A stretch of DNA of 64,000 nucleotides from Rhizopus arrhizus (GCA_024220505.1 JAKZZE010000015.1:1-64000); one strand, 5' to 3'; positions 1 to 11,943 are shown, counted from the first letter of the stretch. Notes: a model not told the origin generated them from the letters alone. Program-made: numbers and translations.

Positions 1-3000
1 GCTATAGCCGTGACCTCTTTTGTTACCGTCAAGAAAGTGGCTTCCAACCACCTCCAAATTAAGCGGGCAACCACAGGATTTGGGGTTTAACCATGCAAAT
101 AATCAGAGATCCAACCTTAACTTTAGTCATAGGCCAAATTATAGCTATAAGCATAGCCATAGGCACAAAAATAGTGGGCTATGTGTAAAAATGGCTTTAT
201 CCCATTTATAGAGCAAATAGGGTGCACTTAGTGTTGGTTATCACTCCGCTTAACTTTAGCCATAAGCCAAATTTTAGCTATAAGCCTAGCCATAGGCACC
301 AAAATAGTGGGCTATGTGTAAAATCAGTTTATACCATTTATAGAGCAAATGGGGTGCACCTAGTGTTCGTTATTACTCCGAAACGTAACCGGCCAACACT
401 GAATTTCATATTTTTGCTATAGCCGTGACTCTAACTTTAGTTACCGTCAAGAAAAGTGCTCCAACCACAACTCCAAAATTAAGCGGGCAACCACAGGATT
501 TTGGGGTTTAACCATGCAAATAATCAGAGATCCAACCTTAACTTTAGTCATAGGCCAAATTATAGCTATAAGCATAGCCATAGGCACAAAAATAGTGGGC
601 TATGTGTAAAAATGGCTTTATCCCATTTATAGAGCAAATAGGGTGCACTTAGTGTTGGTTATCACTCCGCTTAACTTTAGCCATAAGCCAAATTTTAGCT
701 ATAAGCCTAGCCATAGGCACCAAAATAGTGGGCTATGTGTAAAAATCAGTTTATACCATTTATAGAGCAAATGGGGTGCACCTAGTGTTCGTTATTACTC
801 CGAAACGTAACCGGCCAACACTGAATTTCATATTTTTGCTATAGCCGTGACTCTAACTTTAGTTACCGTCAAGAAAAGTGCTCCAACCACAACTCCAAAA
901 TTAAGCGGGCAACCACAGGATTTTGGGGTTTAACCATGCAAATAATCAGAGATCCAACCTTAACTTTAGTCATAGGCCAAATTATAGCTATAAGCATAGC
1001 CATAGGCACAAAAATAGTGGGCTATGTGTAAAAATGGCTTTATCCCATTTATAGAGCAAATAGGGTGCACTTAGTGTTGGTTATCACTCCGCTTAACTTT
1101 AGCCATAAGCCAAATTTTAGCTATAAGCCTAGCCATAGGCACCAAAATAGTGGGCTATGTGTAAAATCAGTTTATACCATTTATAGAGCAAATGGGGTGC
1201 ACCTAGTGTTCGTTATTACTCCGAAACGTAACCGGCCAACACTGAATTTCATATTTTTGCTATAGCCGTGACTCTAACTTTAGTTACCGTCAAGAAAAGT
1301 GCTCCAACCACAACTCCAAAATTAAGCGGGCAACCACAGGATTTTGGGGTTTAACCATGCAAATAATCAGAGATCCAACCTTAACTTTAGTCATAGGCCA
1401 AATTATAGCTATAAGCATAGCCATAGGCACAAAAATAGTGGGCTATGTGTAAAAATGGCTTTATCCCATTTATAGAGCAAATAGGGTGCACTTAGTGTTG
1501 GTTATCACTCCGCTTAACTTTAGCCATAAGCCAAATTTTAGCTATAAGCCTAGCCATAGGCACCAAAATAGTGGGCTATGTGTAAAAATCAGTTTATACC
1601 ATTTATAGAGCAAATGGGGTGCACCTAGTGTTCGTTATTACTCCGAAACGTAACCGGCCAACACTGAATTTCATATTTTTGCTATAGCCGTGACTCTAAC
1701 TTTAGTTACCGTCAAGAAAAGTGCTCCAACCACAACTCCAAAATTAAGCGGGCAACCACAGGATTTTGGGGTTTAACCATGCAAATAATCAGAGATCCAA
1801 CCTTAACTTTAGTCATAGGCCAAATTATAGCTATAAGCATAGCCATAGGCACAAAAATAGTGGGCTATGTGTAAAAATGGCTTTATCCCATTTATAGAGC
1901 AAATAGGGTGCACTTAGTGTTGGTTATCACTCCGCTTAACTTTAGCCATAAGCCAAATTTTAGCTATAAGCCTAGCCATAGGCACCAAAATAGTGGGCTA
2001 TGTGTAAAAATCAGTTTATACCATTTATAGAGCAAATGGGGTGCACCTAGTGTTCGTTATTACTCCGAAACGTAACCGGCCAACACTGAATTTCATATTT
2101 TTGCTATAGCCGTGACTCTAACTTTAGTTACCGTCAAGAAAAGTGCTCCAACCACAACTCCAAAATTAAGCGGGCAACCACAGGATTTTGGGGTTTAACC
2201 ATGCAAATAATCAGAGATCCAACCTTAACTTTAGTCATAGGCCAAATTATAGCTATAAGCATAGCCATAGGCACAAAAATAGTGGGCTATGTGTAAAAAT
2301 GGCTTTATCCCATTTATAGAGCAAATAGGGTGCACTTAGTGTTGGTTATCACTCCGCTTAACTTTAGCCATAAGCCAAATTTTAGCTATAAGCCTAGCCA
2401 TAGGCACCAAAATAGTGGGCTATGTGTAAAAATCAGTTTATACCATTTATAGAGCAAATGGGGTGCACCTAGTGTTCGTTATTACTCCGAAACGTAACCG
2501 GCCAACACTGAATTTCATATTTTTGCTATAGCCGTGACTCTAACTTTAGTTACCGTCAAGAAAAGTGCTCCAACCACAACTCCAAAATTAAGCGGGCAAC
2601 CACAGGATTTTGGGGTTTAACCATGCAAATAATCAGAGATCCAACCTTAACTTTAGTCATAGGCCAAATTATAGCTATAAGCATAGCCATAGGCACAAAA
2701 ATAGTGGGCTATGTGTAAAAATGGCTTTATCCCATTTATAGAGCAAATAGGGTGCACTTAGTGTTGGTTATCACTCCGCTTAACTTTAGCCATAAGCCAA
2801 ATTTTAGCTATAAGCCTAGCCATAGGCACCAAAATAGTGGGCTATGTGTAAAAATCAGTTTATACCATTTATAGAGCAAATGGGGTGCACCTAGTGTTCG
2901 TTATTACTCCGAAACGTAACCGGCCAACACTGAATTTCATATTTTTGCTATAGCCGTGACTCTAACTTTAGTTACCGTCAAGAAAAGTGCTCCAACCACA

Positions 3001-3475
3001 ACTCCAAAATTAAGCGGGCAACCACAGGATTTTGGGGTTTAACCATGCAAATAATCAGAGATCCAACCTTAACTTTAGTCATAGGCCAAATTATAGCTAT
3101 AAGCATAGCCATAGGCACAAAAATAGTGGGCTATGTGTAAAAATGGCTTTATCCCATTTATAGAGCAAATAGGGTGCACTTAGTGTTGGTTATCACTCCG
3201 CTTAACTTTAGCCATAAGCCAAATTTTAGCTATAAGCCTAGCCATAGGCACCAAAATAGTGGGCTATGTGTAAAAATCAGTTTATACCATTTATAGAGCA
3301 AATGGGGTGCACCTAGTGTTCGTTATTACTCCGAAACGTAACCGGCCAACACTGAATTTCATATTTTTGCTATAGCCGTGACTCTAACTTTAGTTACCGT
3401 CAAGAAAAGTGCTCCAACCACAACTCCAAAATTAAGCGGGCAACCACAGGATTTTGGGGTTTAACCACAACTACA
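1..3475. repeat. 422-bp tandem satellite, about 8.2 units
   Basis: Units start (at GCTATAGCCGTGACTC) at 416, 838, 1259, 1681, 2103, 2525, 2947 and 3369, so the spacing is 421-422 bp, with a partial unit at 1-415. Units are nearly identical. The 421-bp form and the first unit have fewer As after GGCTATGTGTA. Each unit contains two diverged half-repeats of about 135 bp, both running from ACTTTAG(T/C)CATA to GTGCAC(T/C)TAGTGTT(G/C)GTTAT. Short open frames in it (222-422, 1065-1265) are products of repetition, not genes. The array continues off the left edge of the window, so the total copy number is unknown. Confidence 0.97.
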
Positions 3476-3494
3476 ACCCACAACCACAACCACA

Positions 3495-3552
3495 ATTGTG
3501 TTTCTTTTTTTTTTTTTTTTTTTTTTCTTCTTCTTCTTCTTCTTCTTCTTCC
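3495..3552. repeat. poly-T followed by (CTT)n microsatellite
   Basis: A run of about 24 T is followed by eight or so CTT triplets, directly after the satellite array and a short CAACCACAA-rich stretch. Confidence 0.9.
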
Positions 3553-3599
3553 CAACCATAACCACAAAAGAAACTTGTCCGTAAAAAAAAAACGCTTTC

Positions 3600-3862
3600 C
3601 TCGTTTATATACCCAACGGGGTGCGCCTAGTGTTGGTTATCACTCCGAAAAGTAACCGGCCAGCACTGAATTTCATATTTTTGCTATAGCCGTGACTCTA
3701 ACTTTAGTTATCGTCGTGAAAAGTGCCCTAACCACAACTCTGAAATTAAGCGGGTAACCACAGGATTTTGGGGTTTAACCACAACCACAATTTTCAAAGG
3801 GTTTTGTGCTGGTATCCATAACTCTTTTGGGGTTTAACCACCGTCTGTGTCGTTATCTGTTG
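3600..3862. repeat. diverged satellite fragment
   Basis: About 170 bp matches the second half of the 422-bp unit (GTGCGCCTAGTGTTGGTTAT, the GCTATAGCCGTGACTCTAAC block, the AAGCGGGTAACCACAGG block). It is closer to the copy at 7500-7680 than to the array at 1-3475. It ends where Merlin-type coding sequence begins. Confidence 0.8.
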
Positions 3863-5350
3863 CTTCATCAAGTAACCCTATTATTATTGTTGATCATCAT
3901 GATGAAGTAGAAAAATTCCTTTACAAACTGAGCAAACTTCAAATTTGGATGAAGCATTTATTTCTATCAATAACGACGATAATGAAGAATTATTGGGAAT
4001 AGCAGATTTCGAAGTTGATGAAGAGTTACATCACAGTACCATTTTGCCACATAATTGGAGCAGAGAGCAAAATGTTCCCATCATGTCCACCAGAACGTTT
4101 TTTTTAACTTTTGGAACAGAAGAAGCGAGTAAGCAGTAAGTATAAAAGTATAACAAAATACTCCTGTATACAATATTGGTAACTCTATTTTTTTTATAAA
4201 GTGGATTTTTTATTAATAATGGAATTTATTATGGAGGCAACATTGTTTACCATTGCAATGGTGCTGAAGGAAGTATTACCTACATGGAACAAACAAGAAC
4301 TATTAAACATTGGAGATGTAATGACATGATAGTTAATCAGGAAACCGGTGAAAAATGTTGTAATGGACGTCAAATAGCTGTACGAAATGCTTCCCTTTTT
4401 AGTCATCGAAACTTACCAACCTATGATACACTATCCATTCTTTACTTTTGGAGTTTAAAAATACGCCGCATGACAATTTCTACCATGGTTGGATGCTCTC
4501 CTGATACAGTACGTAAAACATTAACAGATTGGTACCAAGTCTTACAAGAAGATTTGCAACAAAACGACTGTAAAATTGGAGGCTATGATGCGGATGGAAA
4601 TCCAATCGTGGTAGAAATTGATGAATCAAAGTTTGGAAAAAGAAAATATCATCGTGGACACCGTGTGGAGGGCGTTTGGGTGGTTGGTGGTGTGGAAAAG
4701 ACACCTGAACGAAAGTGTTTTCTTGTTGTGGTGAATAACAGAAACACGGAAACGATGGATACAATTATCCAAAATTATGTTGCAGATGGATCCATAGTAC
4801 ATACAGACTGTTGGCGAGCATATGAAAGTATGGTAAACCTTGGAATGAACTTAATACATCGAACTGTCAGCCATAGTGTAACATTTCGTGATGGCGATGT
4901 TCATACCAATACAATTGAGGGTAAGAACAAGGTTACTATATACAAAGGTTTATAGTTCAAGATCATTCTAAAATTTCTTTAGGAACTTGGAATGGAATAA
5001 AAATGAATGTAACTCCTGCCCTCAGAACGAAGAAAATGGTACCTTGGTTGCTAATTGAGTTGATTTGGCAAAGGAAGCACCATAACAATATCTTTAACGG
5101 TATAATAAGTTGCCTTAAGAACTTTAGCATCGATCGAGTTCAACGTAATCCTGCCTGGTTAGCAGAACTTGCTGCAGGATAAATAATATTAATAATAAGA
5201 AATAAAAATAAAAACGTTTGTTGAAATGTTGTTGTTAATATTATCTGCAGCAACCATTATAAATACTTTATGTAAAAAAAAAATAGCCAAAGTGTTAAGA
5301 TAATCAATTAAACAAAGATATTGTGATAATATTCGTTTTTGTGTGTTTAC
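3863..5350 (+). pseudogene. Merlin (IS1595/ISXO2-type) transposase, 5'-decayed copy (Merlin-1)
   Basis: This is a close relative of the copy at 20000-21391. Exon 1 is 5'-truncated and frame-shifted near 3905-3915, where two in-frame TGA codons appear. It recovers from about 3930 to 4137. Exon 2 runs about 4205-4920 and exon 3 4983-5182. Catalytic residues are present: D in EIDESKFGKRK, D in VHTDCWRAY, E in NTIEG, followed after the intron by TWNGIK. A zinc-ribbon-like run of cysteines precedes the core. The intron-1 acceptor TAG of the other copy is TGG here. An AG three bases upstream would still splice in frame. No terminal inverted repeats remain: the left side is fused to satellite, and similarity ends near 5350. 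It is probably a dead copy. Confidence 0.85.
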
Positions 5351-6934
5351 AATATTAAATACGTTCATTTTAAGACGATTAGATGCTGAACCAATAGTCT
5401 TAACAAGATTGATTCCAAAACAAATAGAACAGTATTGAGCACAATTTCGGTTTTAAACTGTTATGACCAGCTTTTGCTGTATAAATCAAGCTTATTACAG
5501 AATAGTAATAAAAACGTCAAAACAAAAAAGGGAATACAATGAAGTACGAGCTTTAAGGAATTTGTTCCTGAGAAGAAAACAAGTATTCGATTCAAAAAAA
5601 ATATTGTACAGAAAAAACGTGAAGAAAATTATATGTTTCCATTGTTTTAATCGCAAGATTAAGTAAAAAAATTAAACAAAAAACAATAGCAGCAATATAA
5701 AATTAAAATCCTTCTTTATTGCGGATTTCTTTATATTGCGAAAAGGCCTCGCTTTATGGATAAAAAGTTGGCATCTATTTATATTCTTTGTGAGCGTAGA
5801 TATAAAAGATATAGACTCGGTCACGATGTCGTGCTGAAGAACCAATGATTAAGCTAAAGCTTGTCGATGTTCTAATATATGCATCTGAAGTTGAACAATA
5901 GAAATAAAAACCAGTCAATTAACTTTGATCTAATTACTTTTGGGGTTGACAATTGATTAGACTCTCTAGGATGACAGATATCGATCTTATTGTTCTAAAT
6001 TTGGAAAAGTGTGGAATTGCTCAATCATAGTTTAATCTTTTTGTGTATCGTTATTTATTTTAATACAACTGATATCATATGGAAAATAACTATGTTTACA
6101 ACAATCATAATAAAGTATAATATCAATAAGCCTTTTTCTAAAGTATTATATGGCTCCTTATAATCCTGAACACCAAATAATACAACTAAAAAGAAATAAA
6201 CTGATATTGTTATTGGTTTTTCAAATAGAATATTTTTAATTTCGTTAACTTTACTAATAGGAGTAAGTCTTTTTGCTCCAAGTATTTTTTTGACTAACTA
6301 TTAATCAACCATAATTTAAGAATTTCTAGTATTCATTTGTTAAAATTTGATATTCTCTTCGTAAGTTATCCTTAACATTGATGGTTTCCATTTTTTTATT
6401 TACTAAAATTCAGTCTTGTACATTAAGATAAAAATAAGAGTGATAATTGTTTATCGTTATACAGTAAAAAGTAATAGATGGATGGATATGATTATTTTAT
6501 CATTTTTACTTTTAATAAAAGTCCACATTTCCTTTCTACATCCACAATTTTGATACTTTGTTAACTTTCATTACAAATAAAAAATGATTACTATAAAACA
6601 AAATCATCATCAAGAAGGCAATTATTCCATGATGCATGAAAAAGCAACTTTTTATTATAGCTTTCTTCTAAAAAAAACATATAAATTTGATATCAAATCT
6701 GACATCGATCGAAGGAAGAAAAACCCCATACCTTATAAGCAATTACATAATGAGCTTAAGCAGGTTACATCTTACCTTTTCTCACAAAGAGATCAGAACG
6801 CAAGAGTGCATATTGCTTTCCGTTACAATCACTGGAATCCTTCTAATCATAATATGCAAAAATAAATTTTGTTGGCCAAACCTTTTTCAAATATTATACT
6901 GAATGTTCTCCAGTTCATTCCTAGACTTGACTAT
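5351..6934. other. AT-rich stretch, no gene recognised
   Basis: No recognisable coding domain, tRNA or repeat was found. Open frames at 5463-5666 and 6584-6865 are short, low-complexity and resemble nothing I know. It is probably old repeat-derived or intergenic sequence. Confidence 0.5.
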
Positions 6935-7010
6935 TTTTTGACCTAGTGGCAACGCTACGGTGATGCTAGCCATTAGGCGAGAGCTCGAATCCAGTAGCCA
7001 ATATTAATCT
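6935..7010 (+). other. tRNA-like / possible SINE head relic
   Basis: CTAGTGGCAACGC resembles a Pol III A box and GAGCTCGAATCC, about 50 bases downstream, resembles a B box. No full cloverleaf can be folded. It is weak evidence, consistent with a tRNA-derived relic. Confidence 0.3.
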
Positions 7011-7039
7011 TACTTCCATACTGTTAGGTGGTTTTGCTC

Positions 7040-7689
7040 CATTTAGCGATGGATGGGGTGCGGCTAGTGTTTCTACCACAATTCTGAAATTAAGCGGGCA
7101 ACCACAGGATTTTAGGGTATAACCATGCAAATAATCAGAGATCCAAGCATAACTTTAGTTGTAGGCCAAATTTTAGCTATAAGCCTATCCATAGGCACAA
7201 AAATAGTGAGCTATGTGTAAAAATAGCTTTGTGTGATTTATAGAGCAAATGGGGTGCACTTAGTGTTGGTTATCACTCCGCTTAACTTTAGTCATAAGCC
7301 AAATTATAGCTATAAGCCTATCCATAGGCGTAAACATAGTAGGCTATGTGTAAAAATAGCTTTGTGTGATTTATAGAGCAAATGGGGTGCGCCTAGTGTT
7401 GGTTATCACTCCGCTTAACATTAGCCATAAGCCAAATTTTATCTATAAGCCTAGCCATAGGCACTAAAATAGTGGATTATGTGTAAAAATCACTTTATCT
7501 CGTTTCTATGCCCAGTGGGGTGCGCCTAGTGTTGGTTATCACTCCAAAAAGTAACCGGCCAGCACTGAATTTCATATTTTTGCTATAGCCGTGACTCTAA
7601 CTTTAGTTATCGTCGTGAAAAGTGCCCTAACCACAACTCTGAAATTAAGCGGGCAACCACAGGATTTTGGGGTTTAACCATAATGGCAA
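7040..7689. repeat. satellite-related block, diverged half-repeats
   Basis: Three tandem variants of the satellite half-repeat (GGGGTGC(A/G)C...TAGTGTTGGTTATCACTCC) are followed by a copy of the 3620-3780 segment. This block is directly joined to the truncated integrase of gypsy-C at 7690, so it marks a rearrangement or insertion boundary. Confidence 0.85.
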
Positions 7690-8637
7690 TCACAACCACA
7701 ACTCCACACGCCTTGCGGCTTCCACTTCATACTCTCCTTCAACAAAACCAAGTATTGGCGCTTGCCAGGATCCAGGCGTAATCATCTGATAACCGTATAA
7801 CAGTTGACAAGGAGAGAATCCAGAAGATTCATTCACTAAGGTTCTTAACGCCAGTAAAGCTTGATTGATGTACTTATCCCACTCGTATACGTCATTGTGA
7901 TCTCGAGCCAATTTAGCGATTGTTCCACATAGCGTTTGATTCAGTCTTTCACAGAGCCCATTTGTTTGTGGACGGTAAGATGTGGTTGTGATAGACTTGC
8001 ATCCCATCTTCATGAGAAAAGTTTTCGTGTACACCGAGCAGAAATTTGAGCCTCGATCCGTCAATATGTAGTTTGGTACACCGTACATCGAAATAATTTG
8101 GGAATAGTAGAACTCACAAGTGGTAGTTTCATTAATATTTGATACAGCTTGAGCTATAGGCCACCTGGTAAGATAGTCTATTCCAGTTAAGATATATCGA
8201 TTTCCTTGAGAAGTGACTTCCAAAGGTCCAACAGCATCGCAACCAACCATAAAGAAAGGTTTACTTGGAGTCTTGATTGGATTAGCCATATTACTACGTT
8301 TGAATACAGGACGAGATCTCATTTGACATGTAACACACTCGCGAGCGACTTCCTTACAAGCCAGAGATAACTTGTCGTAGATAAAGTGTTGTTGGGCCAA
8401 ACGATACAGACTTCTTCCACAGAAATGGTTTTCAGTATGTAACTTGACTAACACCTCTCGAACGTTTCCATCATGCAGAACCTTCTTTTCTGATTCCTTA
8501 TCCACCAGATATTCGCCCTTGATGTTGTACTTTCGAGCATGTCGTCGTATCTTCTGTTTTTCTATCTTCGAAGAGCCAACAGGATATGAACCTTCGATTA
8601 AATAGTAGTACAGAGCGAGATACCATGGGAATCGCAT
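7690..8637 (-). CDS. Ty3/gypsy integrase, C-terminally truncated
   Basis: The 315-residue frame begins with the typical linker after RNase H. It then has the H-x3-H...C-x2-C zinc-binding domain (HTENH ... CVTC, about residues 68-105). The DDE core follows: D in VGCDAVGPL, D in LTDRGSNF, E in NGLCERLNQ. The integrase normally continues with a C-terminal DNA-binding or chromodomain tail. Here it ends soon after LLYGYQMITP where satellite-like sequence starts, so it is truncated by rearrangement. The start is uncertain: the ATG at 8637 follows a 267-bp non-coding spacer after the RNase H stop, so the natural product may need splicing or reinitiation. Confidence 0.88.
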   Translation of the reverse strand: MRFPWYLALYYYLIEGSYPVGSSKIEKQKIRRHARKYNIKGEYLVDKESEKKVLHDGNVREVLVKLHTENHFCGRSLYRLAQQHFIYDKLSLACKEVARECVTCQMRSRPVFKRSNMANPIKTPSKPFFMVGCDAVGPLEVTSQGNRYILTGIDYLTRWPIAQAVSNINETTTCEFYYSQIISMYGVPNYILTDRGSNFCSVYTKTFLMKMGCKSITTTSYRPQTNGLCERLNQTLCGTIAKLARDHNDVYEWDKYINQALLALRTLVNESSGFSPCQLLYGYQMITPGSWQAPILGFVEGEYEVEAARRVELWL

Positions 8638-8904
8638 TTACCAAGGTGTAGAAGTTATTATTCTGAAAGAAAACCCAAAAATACCGAAGTCCAGGAAATG
8701 GAACTTATAACGGTAACAAAGATGTTAATAGAAATGATTAAAGATTAAGACCTCTTTTTTTTTTTTTTTTTTTGATTAAAGTTAAAGATTTTTCTTTATT
8801 GATAAAAAATATTCTGATATTTATAATTTTCTTAGTAGGCTAAACTGAAACATCAAAGGATCGCACTAAATTAGTTTGATATCAATCATTTCACTAATAA
8901 CGAA
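8638..8904. other. spacer between RNase H and integrase of gypsy-C
   Basis: AT-rich, with an 18-T run on the plus strand near 8756-8773 (poly-A in the element's sense). No ORF connects the two proteins. RT-B has an equivalent 308-bp spacer in the same place. Confidence 0.6.
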
Positions 8905-11900
8905 CTAATCTTCTTTAAGCAATAGTCTTGACAAACTATCGGCCGGATTTCTTGCACCAGGATGATGTTCGACTTGATAATCATATTCCATCAAGGTAGT
9001 AGCCCATCTAGCAAGCTTAGGACTAGGCCTGGAGGGTTCCAAAACAAAAGTTAAAGCAGAATTATCAGTACGTAGGATAAATCTTCTACCCAAGAGGTAA
9101 TGTCGGTATTTGTTTATTCCCCAGACGATAGCCAATGCTTCTAGATGTACAGTTGCATAATTTTTCTCAGCAGCACGAAGAGTTCTTGAATTATATGATA
9201 TCACTCTTTCACCTTCAGAACGACCATCGGGAGACTGAGAAAGAATCGCTGCTATACCTTTCGAAGAAGCGTCTGTAGTCAAAATCTGGATTTGGTTCTT
9301 ATCAGGATACACTAGTAAGGGAGCAGAGATAAGAGCCTTCTTCAGATATTGGTAAGCATCTTCTTGCGCTTCAGACCATTGGAACTTGACATTCTTTTTT
9401 AGCAACCTGGTTAAAGGAGCCGAAACCATAGCGTAGTTGTTAATAAACCTTCGATAATATCCAGTAGTACCAAGGAAGGACCGAATGTCATCAGCGTTTC
9501 TTGGTGTGCGAAACTTCAGAATTTTATCCAGATTATGCGTATTAGGAGTTATTCCGTCACCAGATATTTCGTGGCCAAGATATTCAACCATTGGAGCACC
9601 AAACTTGCATTTCTTGAATTTGAGTCGAAGGTTGTGTTGTTTGCATCTATCAAAGATTAATTCCAAGTGTTGGACATGCTCTTCGGGTGTTTGTGAGTAA
9701 CAGATGACATCGTCGATGAATACATGTACGAACTTGCCAATGTATTCTCCCAGGAGATTAGTCATCATGCGCTGGAATGTGGCAGGAGCTGATGTTAACC
9801 CGAAGGGCATTACCTGAAACTCGTAAGTGCCTTGAGGAGTTATGAAACCAGTTCTTTCTATAGAGTCAATTTCCATAGGAACTTGCCAATAACCAGACGC
9901 AGCATCTAGGGTACTGTATACCTTAGCACCAGCCAGAGAATCCAGTAGTGTGTCAATGATAGGTAAAGGGAAATTATCCTTGATAGTCATTCTGTTTAAC
10001 CTTCTATAGTCGATCACCAATCTTAGTGAACCATCTTTTTTCTTTACAAAGAAACACGGGGAGGACCATGTTCCCTTGCTTGGACGAATTAAACCAAGAT
10101 TGAGCATTTCAGAAATTTCTTGTGCCAGCTTATCTTGCTCTTCCCATGACAACCGAAAAGGTTTAGACTTGATAGGAGTAGAACCAGGGGCAATAGGTAT
10201 TTCATGTTCGATCATGTCCACTCGTCCTAGGCCAGAAATTTCTACGAAGCAGTCAGCCTTGTCCTTGATGAGTTTCTTTAAATAATCGGGTACATCCTCT
10301 AGGCACAGGAAACCTTCACCGTTAGTATCATCACCATGGGATTCAGAGTCCTCAGCGATGTCCACAATGTCTTCTGTGTAAGTGTTCAAAGCATTTTTAT
10401 TGTTGATTTCATTAACCACTGGAGTTAAATCTGTCTTGATTATTGAAATCGCTAGAACTTCATTTTGTTTGATACGCCTTGTTGAGAAATCCACCATGGG
10501 ACTGGATACGTCTTCGTGTGTTGAATACCCTTGAAGCTCCACACGAGCACCATTAGGATCTACGATCAACTCACCATTTACATCGCGTCGAACCGATACT
10601 GGGAAGGATATAATATTGTTGTGCAGATCCACAGTTACACCGTATGCTCTGAACCATGTCATACCCAAGATACAATAGTCTTTCTGATTTGCCCTTCTAT
10701 TGCGTTGGATACAGACATGTTCTGAACGGAGGTGACCGGCTACGCTGAAGGGTACGTTAACGGCAATGTTACAAGGTTCGCGCTGCATAGAATCGAACCC
10801 AATTAGATGGATTTGATCGCCATTATATTCCAGACCCAACCGTTGTGCCAACTCTTCGTTCATTACGCTAACGGATGCACCACTGTCGAATGTACATTCA
10901 AATACGATACCATTGACAGACACAGGAGCCTTGAGTGGAGCACTGACTCTCATCCTGTGTAGACTGTAAGGGTAATTGACCAAAGAATATACATCCGTAC
11001 TATTACTATAATCAGTTGTAGTAGTTGCCGAACTGACTATAGATTCTTCATCAGAGACATCACCCAGGGAAGTTAAAACGTCATTAGTTGAATAACCAGA
11101 ATCTTCCCAAAGTTCTTCATCACCAAGTGTAGCCTGGATTGAATTATTATTGTTTACACCAAAGACAGGAGATGGACCATTAGAACTACTGTTTGGACCA
11201 GAAGGATCAGATGGACCAGAAGGATCAGATGGACCAGAAGGACCAGAAGAACCAAAAGGACCATGCACACCACCAGAAGAACTATCCAGGTGTTCAATAT
11301 TGCTAATTCGTTGAGCACTACGCTTGACACCACGAGTAGGTTTGGGTATAGGGATTCCAACGATTGTTTGCTTATTTTGACCTTCTTGTGTTATCTTCTT
11401 TTTTCTAGATCTTAGTGTACGAAGACCATCAATTACATCACGAGCTGCTTGCTTGTCAATTGATAACCATTCTGAAACTGTCAATCCTGCATCAGATTTA
11501 GCGAGTACGTCCCAAACATTATTTCTACGGACAGTGATAGGAAGGTAGCGTACAGGTTTGTATACTCTCTTCTTTTTAGGTATGGTTTGGGAGTTCGTAG
11601 GAATAGTTGTACCATTAGAATTAGTGTTTTGAGCAGGTGAAACAGCACTTGAAGGAGGGTTGACAGTTGCATGTGGGGTCTCATGATTAGGAACTTGTAT
11701 AGGAACACCAGGAGGAACACCAGGAGGAACACCAGGGGGAACACCGGGAGGAGCACCATGAGACATACCATAGAGAATCCCTTGAGGAATACCTTTGGGA
11801 GCACCAGGTACTTGTACTTGCTGTTGTGAGTTACTTGGACCAGGTTCAGCCACGTAAGTATCCATAGGAGTTGCATGATCATTGCGCCTTGTGCGTTTAC

Positions 11901-11943
11901 CCTTATCGATAGCGTTTGCAGCGTATACCTCCATTGAAGGCAT
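8905..11943 (-). CDS. Ty3/gypsy pol: protease, reverse transcriptase, RNase H
   Basis: The open frame has 1012 residues. The N-terminal ~340 residues are low-complexity, with PPGV repeats (about 62-80), GPSGPSDPS repeats (about 230-255) and a basic stretch. Aspartic protease active site DSGAS lies near residue 352. RT follows, with polymerase motif FIDD near residue 742 and the usual VIDYRRLN and LPIIDTLLD regions. RNase H starts near TTDAS (about residue 890) and ends in the HHPGARNPADSLSRL tail. The frame continues open upstream of this ATG and overlaps the end of gag in the -1 frame. The natural product is therefore probably a Gag-Pol fusion rather than a protein starting at 11943. Confidence 0.93.
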   Translation of the reverse strand: MPSMEVYAANAIDKGKRTRRNDHATPMDTYVAEPGPSNSQQQVQVPGAPKGIPQGILYGMSHGAPPGVPPGVPPGVPPGVPIQVPNHETPHATVNPPSSAVSPAQNTNSNGTTIPTNSQTIPKKKRVYKPVRYLPITVRRNNVWDVLAKSDAGLTVSEWLSIDKQAARDVIDGLRTLRSRKKKITQEGQNKQTIVGIPIPKPTRGVKRSAQRISNIEHLDSSSGGVHGPFGSSGPSGPSDPSGPSDPSGPNSSSNGPSPVFGVNNNNSIQATLGDEELWEDSGYSTNDVLTSLGDVSDEESIVSSATTTTDYSNSTDVYSLVNYPYSLHRMRVSAPLKAPVSVNGIVFECTFDSGASVSVMNEELAQRLGLEYNGDQIHLIGFDSMQREPCNIAVNVPFSVAGHLRSEHVCIQRNRRANQKDYCILGMTWFRAYGVTVDLHNNIISFPVSVRRDVNGELIVDPNGARVELQGYSTHEDVSSPMVDFSTRRIKQNEVLAISIIKTDLTPVVNEINNKNALNTYTEDIVDIAEDSESHGDDTNGEGFLCLEDVPDYLKKLIKDKADCFVEISGLGRVDMIEHEIPIAPGSTPIKSKPFRLSWEEQDKLAQEISEMLNLGLIRPSKGTWSSPCFFVKKKDGSLRLVIDYRRLNRMTIKDNFPLPIIDTLLDSLAGAKVYSTLDAASGYWQVPMEIDSIERTGFITPQGTYEFQVMPFGLTSAPATFQRMMTNLLGEYIGKFVHVFIDDVICYSQTPEEHVQHLELIFDRCKQHNLRLKFKKCKFGAPMVEYLGHEISGDGITPNTHNLDKILKFRTPRNADDIRSFLGTTGYYRRFINNYAMVSAPLTRLLKKNVKFQWSEAQEDAYQYLKKALISAPLLVYPDKNQIQILTTDASSKGIAAILSQSPDGRSEGERVISYNSRTLRAAEKNYATVHLEALAIVWGINKYRHYLLGRRFILRTDNSALTFVLEPSRPSPKLARWATTLMEYDYQVEHHPGARNPADSLSRLLLKED

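Noticed and set aside
222..1265. Identical 66-codon ORFs at 222-422 and 1065-1265
   Set aside because: They exist only in satellite units with fewer As after GGCTATGTGTA. Other units have the frame broken, so there is no coding constraint.
1..3475. Repeats with regular spacing as a CRISPR-like array
   Set aside because: Units are 422 bp, contiguous and without unique spacers, in a eukaryotic context. It is a satellite.
3863..5350. Bacterial insertion sequence or contamination suggested by IS1595-like transposase
   Set aside because: GT-AG introns and long eukaryotic-style flanks show it is the eukaryotic Merlin superfamily.
6584..6865. 93-codon ORF as a gene
   Set aside because: No similarity recognised, Lys/Asn/His-rich as expected by chance in AT-rich sequence, no splice or context support.
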